DNA from: Tetrapyrgos nigripes
Taxonomy: Eukaryota > Basidiomycota > Agaricomycetes > Agaricales > Campanellaceae
Reading direction: 5' to 3'
DNA length: 64,000 nucleotides
Assembly (NCBI GenBank): GCA_013368315.1
Contig: JAACJM010000054.1
Location: forward strand, 62,001-126,000
This document shows, piece after piece, positions 1 through 11,575 of this stretch (positions are counted from its first letter, which is position 1; every line of letters starts with the position of its first letter). The notes beneath the pieces were generated by a model, which worked only from the letters and a program-made list of their open reading frames with translations, searched no databases and was not told the DNA's origin. The translations under genes and the position numbers were made by a program.

Positions 1-757
1 CGCGGTTTTTTAACAGAATATATTATCAAGAAATACGGGAATGGGAAATTCGCACCTTCGGAAGCCCAGTACGTTGAAGAGCTTTATTGTGGGTATTAGC
101 CTCTCTACTAGGTAGTACGCTGCTACCGGCTGGCTGTATTGACGATCCTTCTTTGAACCAATAGTCACGCATTACACAGAAGGCTCGTTCATGCCCGTCC
201 TCGTCAACAAGTTGATTTTTATCATCAGCCCAAAACAAGCGTCTTGGATCATGCGCCCACTCTTGCGACTCGTCTTCGGAGGGTTGATTGCGTCATTTCT
301 GAATCCAGAAATCAAGAAACATACCGATTTTGTGAGTTCAGAGTTAATTATAGACTTGTCTAGTTCGCTCATCTATACATCATGCCTATATATGTCCATT
401 CAGCTCGAGTCCCACTTCAAGAAAAACCAAGGAAAATTCATTGCTGGGGGAGATGATTTGACAGGAGCTGACTTTAATATGATTTTTGCACTGGAGATGA
501 TGGTGGCAATGAAGCTGGGCGACTGTGGACCTGCCACGATGGAGTATCTGCAGAAGCTTAGGGCGAGGTAAGTACTTCCTGCTTCGAGTGAGAGCTCAAA
601 CTTATCGGTGCGTCTTATTGTATTTCTTGTTCAGACCTGGTTTCCAAAAGGTATGTTTACTGTTCATATTGATGGTCAAAATCTGAGCAACTATCGTTTT
701 GATTTACAGGCCATTGAAAAGAGTGGAGATACGATCGCGATACCAGAAATCTCTTAA
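1..757 (+). CDS. Glutathione S-transferase, C-terminal part (5' end outside window)
   Basis: Exons read as 17-88, 165-567, 635-650 and 710-757, ending in TAA. The first exon in the window opens after an AG acceptor at 15-16, so the gene starts upstream. Joined, the product runs YIIKKYGNGKFAP, then THYTEGSFMPVLVNKL, then GGDDLTGADFNMIFALEMM, then RPGFQKAIEKSGD. This is the C-terminal helical domain of fungal glutathione S-transferases, with the characteristic LTGADFxMxF helix and the final FxxAxEKxG helix. The N-terminal thioredoxin-fold half with the glutathione site is not in the window, so the GST class and activity cannot be judged. Introns are 76, 67 and 59 bp with GT-AG ends; the first donor, chosen to keep the family sequence continuous, is GTGGGT. 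The role is presumably conjugation of glutathione to electrophiles in the cytosol (family knowledge). Confidence 0.8.
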
Positions 758-3504
758 CGTGTTTGTGCTTCAACTCCTGTACATGTATTCCTAAAACTCG
801 AAATCCCAACGATTTTCAAGACGGTAAGTCTTGTAGCGGTTGTTTGAAACCAAAAGCGAAGATGAGAGTCAAATTGTATACAACCAATTCCTAGGTGGCG
901 GAAAACAGTAAGCTTGGGTGCAAAGCCCTCATGAAACAGACTCACCAGCGGCAATCCAGATCATCGACGGTCTCAGTCTTAAAAAAACGCACTCTGAATG
1001 AACTTCACCGACAATCGATACAAATTTTCCTCAGCTCCGTCCGAGTCGATGTCTCTCGGCTTTGACTCGGGGCACCACGAAAATCCATAGCGTGAAATAG
1101 TCGCTGGGGCTGATTCGTAATCGGCGTCTCGAACCAGGGCGCACGTAAAGCCGTCGTCGTCATTGTCGTCCTCGCTGAACTCGAAGTCTACGGAACAATC
1201 ACAGGTGAGGCACCGCGATGCTAGTGACGATGTTGATGTCGGCGATTCTGGTTCTAGACTCCGTTCTTCCCCTTGGGGCGGACTTGAACAGGGTTGTTCA
1301 CGCTGGGGTCGTTGTCGCCGTTGCCTGTTACTCTTGGATCTGTAGTCCAATAAAGAGGGATTGAGTAAGACTATGAGCATGCGGATGGCTTGGTAGGCGG
1401 AAGACGAAGATGGAAAAGATAAAGGAAGGGAAGTGTGCTATTGGTCAAATTGAACAGATACTCAACGACTGTGCTTTTCGAGCTTGCCACTCTGGATTCA
1501 TTCTCTGCCTTTTATTCTTGAACCTGAGAAGCAGAACATCAAATGAGGCAAGGACAATGAAGAGACTGTACAAGTGGCGGAAAAATGATTACTCACCAGG
1601 TACGAATGTTGTGCGCTGGAACCCCAAACAAGCTCGCGAGACTTTGCCGCTCCTCAAGAGAAGGGTGGTTATTCGCTTCGAATCGTTCACAAAGTATTTG
1701 ATGTTGTTCAGCGGTGAAGTTGATTTTGGAACTATTGGGATGAGGAAAGGGAAATGAGTACTTGCTTCCGAAAAGAAATCGTGAGGAAACAGTGCCAGAT
1801 AAAAGACCTACTGATTCTCAGCATTCGAGGCCATGTTCAGTGCTTGCTGTCAATCGTACGGACTGGATGATACGTTGAGAACTTGTGAACTTGAAGACAT
1901 CCGTGTGCATTCGAAGTCAAAGGCATAAATACTTGTTGGATAAAAAAAGCAGTTGCCACAGCCAAATATCCCGTTGTATCATATCAAAATGTGCCCAGAA
2001 TCGATATTGTCAATGGGAGCAACAGAGTCAGCTGGGAGGATGTGAAACGCTACATTCAGGCTGTCTCCAACTCCGACGTCGCTGGCCAAATATCACGGTT
2101 GATAAATGAATAGGCACACGCAGATTCGCTTGAAATCTGAGCAGAGAAGCAATCGCTTTCAGAAGGTAAACGACGCCCAAAGCAAGGAAAGTTTAATTAA
2201 TGGAGGTCGTTCCATCGTCACCATTGTCAATGTGGGAGAGCCCTCAGGAACTGCAGAATGAACGGCGGAAACTTGACGCCAATTTACTAAAATCTATGAC
2301 GAATCGCCGGGCGATACGACACTTCAGGATGTTTGCTCGAGCATGTGTCAGTTTTTGGGGCTTCCTCAACGGATTTGCACCGTTATATATTGTAGATAGA
2401 TATTTTCAGAAAGGCACTCGCCACCAAGTCGGACGGCATAGTAGGGTTCAATGTTTTGAACTCACCATTTGGTAACTTCAGCTTCCGTTCCGATGACTCA
2501 CGAGGATGTCTGTTTGCCTAGAATATGGTTCCAAGAGTTTCTCACATCAGTAACTTATCCCAAGACAGAAAACAACATTTTCCTGCTGTAAACTGCCCCC
2601 CGGTGGCGCTGAGTTGCCTGATACGCTCTTGAATCATTTTTTATCCTTGCAATGTCCCCAGATCCATTGTAGATCTGAGCGAAGAGCACCATGAGGTCGA
2701 ATTCGCCTCTTCTTCCGCGATTCATCAGATAGTCTGAGTTTTAATAAAGAAACCACCTGCTTTTATCTTATTGGCAATAGGCAAACGGAGACATAGCATG
2801 CTACCGTCCACGTAACTGCAAAAGCTTGAAGCCTGAAGAACCTGATTGATCAACCAGGGTACTACATAGGTGGCTACACAATAGTCTCTTCAGTAGCTTC
2901 GAAGGGCACAAAGTTGAAAAGGAAATTTCCGGCTTGGACCGTGTAACACGAGTCGATGAGTCACCGGCTGATTTAATCTCCACTCACAAATTCACAGAAG
3001 TGCGCCCTAGATTGTCTGAATCTTTGCGGTCGTATAGGGCACACGAAGAACGAGACTAGATCTACCATAGAATCTGGAGATAGAGTGAATCAAGGAACGA
3101 CAAGGCGAAAGATTGCTACAGGATCTGGAGTGCGACCCACATCTGGAGTCAGATGCGAAGTCGAATCTTGGGATCACCTTCAATGAGCCGGTTTGGACTT
3201 CGCTGTGGCTTAGTTCGATATCGGTCATGACGACGTCTCTCAGCCATGATAGCCATCCTTTCGACTCACGACCACGGTTCGTGAGTAGAGATAAATAGTA
3301 GGTGATGCCCTCGGCCTTCCTCTCCCAAAGGAGGTATTTAGAGGTCTGTGAAATCCATTAGTCTCTCACAAAGCAAAAGACTCTAGTTTTATTGAAGCAG
3401 GGATCAATTCGAGGAGTGTCCGTTATTGTACCTGCCTACATGTGTTACGGTACGGCCTTCTAGTGGGTCACTTCAGTAATGTATATACAACGTACGAACA
3501 TTGA
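758..3504. other. Intergenic, no supported gene
   Basis: Only short unconnected reading frames are visible, none with a recognisable domain or a convincing splice chain. An acidic, serine-rich minus-strand frame (979-1380) and a plus-strand frame (2200-2475) were considered and left out. Confidence 0.4.
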
Positions 3505-6339
3505 CTATGGGATGAGACTCACCACCGTCAATCTTCCGTGAAGTGTGGTGAAAAGCATACATCTCTTCTTTTCCCTGACTACCCGCTTTTGAACCCGTGC
3601 GACATGTCGTAGAAGCACTATTCGACATCTCCTGTACAGTTCATCTTGACCTTCAAATTTTCGTATTCCAGGCGCGAGGGGCCTGAAATCCTCAAACCTC
3701 CGAATCGCATCCACAAGAATTTTAGCGCCTCTATGACTGGTAATCCAATTCCAATTATGATGACTTGGACACGAAGCCGTTGAGAGTTCATTCCAGACGA
3801 AGAACTGGAAACAGACAGCCGAGAAACATCCCCACAGGTAATGCCCAGGCCCGGCATTTGAATTGATAATAGCGTCAATCAGGTGCGAGAAATTTTGGGC
3901 GAAAGCAATCTGAGCTGTTTTGTCAACATTCTTGACCTCAACCAGTGACTGTCCAGAACGGTGGTACCAGGAAGTAAAACTTCTCGGTACGTCATCCTGC
4001 GACATGAGATTGATCCATTGGGATAGGAGGGTAATCCAGAGAGAGTCTTTGTATGACTCTTCCTGGACCAATGAGGCGAAGAGGAATATATTCCTGAAGA
4101 AAGACCCGTCTGGCACACTCAAGCGTGAGGTCCAGATCTGGAAAATCTCTATGACCAATCAAAGACGATTGACAGACGCGCTTGAAAACGATCCCGTCCG
4201 TCAAGTTTTTCAGAAGTAAGAACCGTATATCGGGCTGAAGATGGTATGTGGAGGGCTTTCCAGACTCTCAGGGGGAAGCTCGTGTAATCTATATCTGCAG
4301 GGAATATAGGATATGCCAGTATCAGCAAGGCTGCTGTTACAGACAACGTGGGGTCGTCAACCATATCTCGAAGAATGCATTTGCCGATGTGCAAACTTGT
4401 CATGGTGCTCCACGCCTCTCAATTCGGACTCGGCCGTATGACAAAAGTACTGCAGAACACGACGCCTACCCGTCACAGCAGCTGGTGCATTTGATAGAGC
4501 CTCCTTGGAGGAAGTGAAGAGCCTGATACACTGGATTATGTATTCATGCTCCAAATCACTGACGCTGTTGTGGTCGTTCAATAGCCGTGTCATGTCCATG
4601 AGCGGTCCGGCGTAGTGGATACCTCCCAGTCCTGTATCTGAGATACTGTCGTCGACAGGGCATATGGCTTGGCACAACTTTCCAAATTCATGAGGGCGCT
4701 TCCCCACCGAAATCAGTGAGAAAGAACGAGAGAGGTATCCAGAAAGTACGTTTAGGCGCATAACCTGCCATATATTGCGGAATCTAGAGACTATGGACCC
4801 GACTATTTTCAACTGGACGGATGGCTCCTGTCCCACTGAACCAGCTCTGAGGGCCCTAACGAGCAGTTCTGCTTCCAACTCGTGGCCCAATGTCATGACG
4901 GAGGGAGGTAATTCAATGCCGTCCCAAACTTTTCTTGCAGATACAAAGCGCATCCGCAACCCATCCACATCAACTCTTGGGCTCGGAGATACTAGCAGGT
5001 CTTCCACCATATCAAGAGCGTCATGAATGGCGTAGAGCCAGCTAAGTCTCATTGTAACGAGTGCCGGCAGCACATACTCGTCATCCAAGCTGCCAAGCTG
5101 CCAGGGTTCAGAAATTATGCAATATATGAGATTGCAATATGTCTGAAGGCAGTCACGACGAAGCTTCAGCCTCGGACGCAGAGTCGGGCACTAGCAGGTA
5201 AGCTAGCGACCATAGGGCACGAGAACATGCCAAACGACCCCTTTCATGGAACACGGAGTCTCCAGAAACATCAGACGTCCGAATGAATTGGGTGATACGG
5301 GAAAGGATATTGACTTCCGGATCGGACGTCTCGAGAAGGGGAATAATGAGATGGACATTGGTCACACGAATGGGATCCCAGCTTCTGTGAGTATCGTAGA
5401 TGACATCTGGTATAGACTCGAGGAAAGGTAAGAGCTCCTTCTTGTCAGTCAACGACTTCACTGTATATAGCACTGCTTGCTTATCGCGGTCTGCAGTGTC
5501 CTGCCATGACTGTGCGAGCATAGCCTCCGTCAAGGTCTGTTCCCTATGTCCACGAGATAGAAAATCACCAAAAACGTTCCCAAGGCGCCATAAAGCGCTG
5601 GAAAGCGGGGTACGATAAGGAGCGTTGAGGTAAAGCAATGGAGCGCAAGTAAGCGCGACATAGGTGACGAGGAAGATGACGAGAACGCATGCCATGACGT
5701 AGGTAAGGAGACGATTCACTGGAAGAAGGAAGTTGACCAGACCAACAAAGAAGAGCAGGGAAAGGTGGAGGAGGATGGGTATTAGGTCCACAAAGGCGTG
5801 CATTCCACAATCACGCACGCCAGCGTAGATGAACGCGATAACCCTTGCTTGACGAATAGGCGACGGTCTGAGATTTGTTTTGTGGATAAAATCTCTCGTT
5901 CACTGTTGGACGAAGGTAGCCAACAATGAACATGTGAGCGCCAATGCCAGGGAAAGGAACCACAGGATGTTGCAAAGGATAGCAGACGTAGGAGGTTGGA
6001 AAGCGGCCACAGGTTGAAACGTAGTGACAGTGCTGTTTGACGCAGCTGCAAGTTGTTGGGAGATTTGGGTTAGTAAAACGACGGCATCCTGAGTAGGATC
6101 ATTTCGAAGGGTCTTGTAGCTTTCTATAAGAAAGGCTGTGAGGCTGGCTGAGTACAACGCGGACTAGAAGAGTTTGAGATTTCGGGCGGCGCGTCAATTA
6201 GGAGGACGAAACGCACGAATAACAGTATCCCATCCATATCTCGCTTCCATCCGTGAAGCAACTGCTCGTCGTATCGCCGTGCTTCATCGACGTAAATACT
6301 CCATAATTTGGTGCAGGCATCGTCATTCGCAGTTGGCAA
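3505..6339 (-). pseudogene. DUF6535-family membrane protein with an in-frame nonsense codon
   Basis: Agaricomycete DUF6535 proteins have an N-terminal WKRDMDGILLF segment, membrane helices ending LLATFVQQW, and a long helical C-terminal part. All of these are here on the minus strand. A 53-bp intron (6164-6216) joins the N-terminal exon to SALYSASLTAFLIESYKTL. The frame then continues through NILWFLSLALALTCSLLATFVQQ, where a TGA (5900-5902) stands in place of the conserved W codon. The same frame stays open after it without interruption to about 5160. Downstream pieces (PWQLGSLDDEYVLPALV; then the segment including DMVDDPTLSVTAALLILAYP; then IWTSRLSVPDGSFFRN) join through likely introns near 5160-5200, 4410-4470 and about 4110-4190. 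The last frame ends at 3505. The true start lies in an unresolved exon upstream of 6339. Either a recent pseudogene, readthrough, or a sequence error at one base. Function of the family is unknown. Confidence 0.75.
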
Positions 6340-7104
6340 GAAAGGTTTTCGAGATTATTCTTCGACAAATGCTGGCGATATTGAAGGTTTCAAGACCAGA
6401 GTCTTCTTGTAAAACTAAAGAGCTGCGTCACTTGACTCACCACTGAGATAAATCCAAACGAAAAAGACGACGCGTACGCACCCATATTCAGCGGCATCTT
6501 GGAAGATCACTGTGACTGGTGGGACAAAAGTCATGTCATTCACACCTAGATAAGCTAGTCTCATGCTATGTGAAGGAAAATATATACTCAGTCAAATACT
6601 GAGTATAAGAAAGAAGAAGAAGATAAAACAGAGACCCTGCTTAATGCTGGTCTCTGAGTTTTGCCTGAGGGCTCGGCCCGAGAGTCGATCAGCACAGCTG
6701 GCGGATCACGTGAATGTCAAAGGCAACGCGTTCGAAAATTCCTTTTCGGGACGCGAAACGCGAAATCTAACCCGCGGCTGAGAAAGCCAGAAATCTCAAG
6801 GCCGAGACCTGAGCTTTTGGGGAACCAGTAAGCTGAGGAATCTCAAAGCCTGGAACACACAAAAACTGAAAGAGGGATGTGGAGGGAGGGCGCGAAAAAA
6901 CTTCTACAAAGACTTGCGTAGAGCGTTGCAATTGTAGACTGTCGATAAGGACGCGATAAGTAACGTGATCGTTACAGTAGCGCGTCAACGGACAGTCACA
7001 GCGCTCACGCTCTTATCCTAAAATAAGCCCTCATACCTTAGGCCTCAGGCTTATCACGGACCAGGGTAATACAATCCTCCACGCGCAAAGTGACCATTCT
7101 GAAT
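6340..7104. other. Intergenic, no supported gene
   Basis: May hold the first exon of the DUF6535 gene near 6440-6540 (an ATG frame reading MPLNMGAYASSFSFGF). I could not join it confidently. The remainder shows no coding signal. Confidence 0.35.
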
Positions 7105-7306
7105 TGTCTTCTGTGGGACGTATAGGAGGACGATCGTGTTGAACACGACGTGGTTGCCATCATTGATAGATCCATTGTCAATGTCATGGCCAAAGATAGG
7201 CTCTCAGGTTCCTGGTGAGCAAAGTCATTCTATTGGGGAGCAGTTAACAGTAGAGATGAAAGCGCACCGACTTTGAGAGATTTCTACGCGTTCCTTTGTC
7301 TCAACT
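7105..7306 (+). promoter_or_regulatory. Promoter/5' leader of the RPA1-N array, duplicated upstream of RPA1
   Basis: This stretch is closely repeated at about 9101-9315, directly before RPA1. Shared blocks include GTCTTCTGTGGGACGTATA, TTGTCAATGTCATGGCCAA, AGCAAAGTCATTCTAT and GAAAGCGCACCGACTTT, followed by TTTGTCTCAAC and the start codon. The duplication implies that the array inherited the RPA1 regulatory region. No single factor site is claimed. Confidence 0.6.
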
Positions 7307-8619
7307 ATGGCCCACGAACTCGAAGAAGGCGTCTGCGCCCGTCTTGCTGCTGCAACGCGCAACGATAGCGTCCTCTTCACTACACCTCACGTTCTCCAGG
7401 TCCTCTCTGTCAAGAAAATCACGGACACAGATCGATTCCGCGTCATTCTCTCGGATGGCAAGCACTTCACTCAAGCCATGCTGGCTTTCCAGCTCAATCA
7501 TTTGGTCCATGACCACACCCTTAACAAGCACACCATCATTAGGACGGATGGGATGTCTTGCCGCTTTGTTCAGGACAAGAGGTACGCGTCGCTGTTGTTG
7601 TGTCACTATAGTGTCATTCTAACGAAGCATGAGTAGGTTGCTTATCTTAATGAGCCTGAGCGTCGTAGGGCAATCAGAGGAGAAAATTGGAGAGCCAACT
7701 GTCATAGCCTCTGTCCCAACCATGGCCCACGAACTCGAAGAAGGCGTCTGTACCCGTCTTGCCGCTGTCACGCCTAACGACGATGTCCTCCTCACTATAC
7801 CTCACGTTCTCCAGGTCCTCTCTGTCAAGAAAATCACGGACACAGATCGATTCCGCGTCATTCTCTCGGACGGCAAATACTTCACTCAAGCCATGCTGGC
7901 TACTCAGCTCAATCATTTGGTCCATGACCACACCCTTGACAGGCACACCATCATTAGGACGGATGGGATGTTTTACCACTTTGTTCAGGACAAGAGGTAC
8001 GCGTCGCTGTTGTTATGTCACTATAGTATCATTCTAACGAAGCATGAGTAGGTTGCTTATCTTAATGAGCCTGAGCGTCGTAGGGCAATCAGAGGAGAAA
8101 ATTGGAGAGCCAACTGCCATAGCCTCTGTCCCAACCATGGCTCACGAACTCGAAGAAGGCGTCTGTACCCGCCTTGCCGCTGCCACGCCTAACGATGATG
8201 TCCTCCTCACTACACCTCACGTTCTCCAGGTCCTCTCTATCAAGAAACTTATTGGTTCTTCCTCCACAGATCGATTCCGTGTCATTCTCTCGGACGGCAA
8301 ATACTTCACTCAAGCCATGCTGGCTACTCAGCTCAATCATTTGGTCCATGACCATACCCTTGACAAGCACACCATCATTAGGACGAATGGAATGTCTTGC
8401 CACTTTGTTCGGGACAACAGGTACGTGTCGTTGTTGCTGTGTCACTCATGTCACTGACGAAACACGAGTAGGCTGCTTATCTTAATGAGCCTGAGCGTCG
8501 TAGGGCAATCAGAGGAGAGAATTGGAGAGCCAACCATGGCCGACGAACTCGAAGACATCTGTGCCCGTCTTGCCGCAGTCTCCTTCCCAGGCGGTCGGTC
8601 GCTACGTCACCTAACGTGA
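7307..8619 (+). CDS. Tandem array of RPA1 N-terminal (DBD-F) domains, separate from RPA1
   Basis: Four exons (7307-7581, 7637-7996, 8052-8420, 8472-8619) with introns of 55, 55 and 51 bp splice in frame to 383 codons plus TGA. The product holds three complete RPA1 N-terminal OB-fold domains. Each starts MAHELEEGVC, continues through HVLQVLS and DRFRVILSDGK to HTIIRT, and ends RLLILMSLSVVGQSEE. A truncated fourth copy starts MADELEDICARLAAV and ends SLRHLT. Copies begin at 7307, 7722 and 8137, an exact 415-bp period, then at 8536. Each copy keeps the intron at the same place (after the AG of the DKR/DNR arginine codon), and the old start Met is now internal. In RPA, this domain binds acidic peptides of checkpoint and repair proteins and contributes little to ssDNA binding. 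The DBD-A, B and C domains are absent. A multivalent interaction module or dominant competitor of RPA is inference. No frameshift or stop interrupts the three copies, which argues against simple decay. Confidence 0.72.
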
Positions 8620-9100
8620 CTCGTAAACCTTAATCGAATATTGGCAGAGGTTACGCGACCAACCGAGGAGGAGTGTATTACCCGGGCTAGGACCACGAAC
8701 TGATACGCCGGGAGTCTGGGAGGCGTCTCGATGTACCTAACAGTACACCATTGTCCCGGGATCAGCCACTTCCAGGGAGGACGAACTCGCAGTTTGTTAT
8801 AATTAGACTGCTGTAGATCCATCTGGTTATGGTGACCAGGATTACAGCGAATACATATTATAGTACACTACTAGGAGTATCTGCGTTGATCTTCGCTGGA
8901 ATCGAAAGCCCCAATCATTCAGAGCCAGAGTCAGAGTCTCCGCTGCAGTATCCCGTCGGGATGTTCAACCGTCACCTCCGATCATCGTTGCGGACATCAC
9001 TTCATATACATACTTTGCAGTAATAGAAAATAGAGGTCGAAGGGCCGGGAGAAGAAGAGATGACCCAAGAAGACCTTTGCCTCCATCCGTCGCAAAGTGA
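8620..9100. other. Spacer between the RPA1-N array and RPA1, with a dispersed-repeat fragment
   Basis: The truncated fourth domain copy runs into unrelated DNA here. On the minus strand, 8667-8715 closely matches 52025-52082 (shared blocks GGCGTATCAGTTC, AGCCCGGGTA and ACACTCCTCCTC). This suggests insertion or recombination of a repeat into the array. No gene is supported. Confidence 0.5.
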
Positions 9101-9315
9101 GGTCTTCTGTGGGACGTATAAGGGGACGATCGTTTTGAACACGACGTGACAACCATTGTCATCATTGACAGGTCCAGAATTGTCAATGTCATGGCCAAAG
9201 ATAGGCTCGTGGCGAGCAAAGTCATTCTATCGGGGTAACAGGCATCATACATAGATGTCAATGATGAAAGCGCACCGACTTTTCGGAGAGATTCCTACGT
9301 TTCTTTGTCTCAACC

Positions 9316-11575
9316 ATGGCCCACGAACTCGAAGAAGGCGTTTGTGCCCATCTTGCCGCTGCCACGTCCCGCAAGGATATCCTCTTCACTACACCTCACG
9401 TTCTCCAGGTCCTTGCTGTCAAGAAAATTGGCACGGAGAACAGTTCTTCCTCCACAGATCGATTCCGTGTCATTCTCTCGGACGGCAAATACTTCACTCA
9501 GGCCATCCTGGCTATTCAGCTCAATTATTTGATCTATGAACATACCATTGACAAACACACCATCATTAGGACGGTCAGGATGTCTTGCAAGTTTGTCCGA
9601 CAGGACAAGAAGTACGCGTCGTTGTTGCTCTCTCACTCGTGTCATTCTGACGAAGCACGAGTAGGCTGCTCATCTTAAAGCGCCTGAGCGTCGTAGGGCA
9701 ACCAAAGGAGATAATTGGAGAGCCAACTGCCATAGCCTCGGCCGAGGAATCTGGCTCAAAACCGCCCTCTGCGCTCCGTACGCCTGCACTTCAGAAACCC
9801 GCCCAGTCCACTTCCAATGGGTCAGGATACAATCAACCTGCGACCAAAAATGCCAAGAACAGCTGGCTCCCTATCGAGGTCTTGAATCCTTACCAGAATA
9901 GCTGGACAATCAAGGCTCGCTGTACGCAAAAGTCAGACTGGAGGCCTTGGTCAAATAACAAGGGCAAATTGTTCAACGTGACACTAAAGGACGAGACAGG
10001 GGAGATTCGGGGTACAGCATTCGATGAAACGCTGTATCCCAAGTTTGAGGAGGGGAAGGTTTACTTTATATCCAAGGCGAAAGTACAGCTGGTGAAGAAG
10101 AAGTTCTCGAAATTTACGCACGACTATGAGCTCACTTTTGAGCGAAACACCGAAATTGAAGAAGTAAGGGCCTTCTTTGAAGCTGCATGGACGCAGACTG
10201 GACTTTTTTTTTGCAGTGTACCGACTCGCCAATGGTGAAATACAACTTTGTTTCTCTCAGTGACCTTCAGAACCTAGAGAAGGACAGAACCTGCGGTACG
10301 TGCCATTCATGTGTCGCCCCTGGATTTTCTGACGTTACGCTAGACGTCGTGGCTATTGTGACGGATGTGGGTGAAATCACCACCATTACCGCGAAAAGGA
10401 CTCAGAAGGAGGTATGAATATCGTCCGTTTCTCAGGTGACATCGCATTGATCGTCTCCACTTAGCTCAAAAAGCGAGAGCTCACTCTGGTTGATAAATCC
10501 GGCTATGCGACTAGGTTCACTTTATGGGGCAGGGAAGCAGAAACTTTCCATACAGATGAGCCGAACCCTGTCGTCGCCCTCAAAGGCGTGAAAGTTGGGG
10601 ATTTCCGAGGTGAGTCTGCATCTTTTTTGGTGATCTCCCTTTGCCTCTCATCCTATCTTTTTCGTCCTTAGGCAAGAACCTGAGCATGGTATCGAGCTCC
10701 GTCATGAACTTGAATCCTGACATCCAGGAAGCTTCTGCTCTTCGTGAATGGTACCACACCTCTAGGAGGGATCAGTCTTTCCAATCGCACACAAGCACGT
10801 CGGGAAGCTTCTCTGGTGGTGGCGGTGGAGGCTTCAGGCGCGAAGAGCTCAAATACATCACCGATATGGAGAGAGATTCGAAGGTCCTGAAGGAATCACC
10901 TCAGGACAAAGTTAAACCTCTTTACTTCTCCATTCGGGCAACCATCATGCGTCTCAAGGCCGACAGCATTGCTTACCCTGCTTGCAAGACCCCGGGTTGT
11001 AACAAGAAAGTTATTCAGAATGGTGACGTTTGGACTGGCGATAAATGTAACAAGTCGCATGATGGTCCTAGTTGGAGGTCAGTTTCGCTGCTGCAGTCCT
11101 CGCCTGAGGCTCACTAACCGTTTGTCTATGTAGTTACAGGATCACCATGGCATGCTCCGACCCCACTGCGCAGGTACGACTGCAAGGTTTCAATGACATC
11201 GGAGAGGCAATCTTTGAGAGGAAGGCGGATGAATTGATGTATATGAAAGTGAGCAAGTTTCTCGTTTTCCTAGCCGTTCATTCTACTCATACCTCGAGGA
11301 CATTCTCAGGAAGCGGACAAGGGCAGCTACAACTTCATCATGCACCACATTATATGCAAAACCTACAACTTTTTAATTCGAGCTAAGTCTGAGCAATACA
11401 GGGTATGTCCTGTTGCATAGAATGTATCCTCTTTCAACATCTGACCATAACCGATTTACAGGGTTTCAATCTCTTGAGATACGGAGTCGTAGGTGTAAGC
11501 AAACCGGACTGGAAAGAGGAAAGCAGGTTTTTCCTAGAGAGGCTGCACTCAGCGTGGGGTCAGCAGGATCTCTAG
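9316..11575 (+). CDS. RFA1: Replication protein A large subunit (RPA1/RFA1)
   Basis: Nine exons (9316-9611, 9665-10163, 10217-10295, 10344-10411, 10465-10609, 10672-11077, 11134-11248, 11310-11402, 11462-11575) give 604 codons, the usual size for RPA70. Domains in order are: N-terminal DBD-F (about 1-125, HVLQVLAVKKI, DRFRVILSDGK); a linker; DBD-A (NPYQNSWTIKARCTQKSD about 185, LFNVTLKDETGEIRGTAF); DBD-B (VVAIVTDVGE, KKRELTLVDKSGY); and DBD-C with a zinc ribbon (YPACKTPGCNKKV about 465-490) and LQGFNDIGE. It binds ssDNA in replication, repair and recombination as part of the RPA trimer. The third zinc-ribbon cysteine appears to be glycine (VWTGDKC). Only this copy carries the ssDNA-binding domains. 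The promoter (about 9101-9315) and exon 1 are duplicated in the upstream array. The short C-terminus LHSAWGQQDL follows a normal DBD-C helix. Confidence 0.93.

Noticed and set aside
7301..8445. Minus-strand frames across the RPA1-N array
   Set aside because: They repeat with the array because they are antisense shadows. The plus strand carries the recognisable OB-fold sequence and splice sites.
7307..11575. One giant RPA1 with five N-terminal domains
   Set aside because: The array ends in an in-frame TGA at 8617-8619, and RPA1 has its own promoter copy and ATG. A joined product would need splicing around the stop, for which I see no clear sites.
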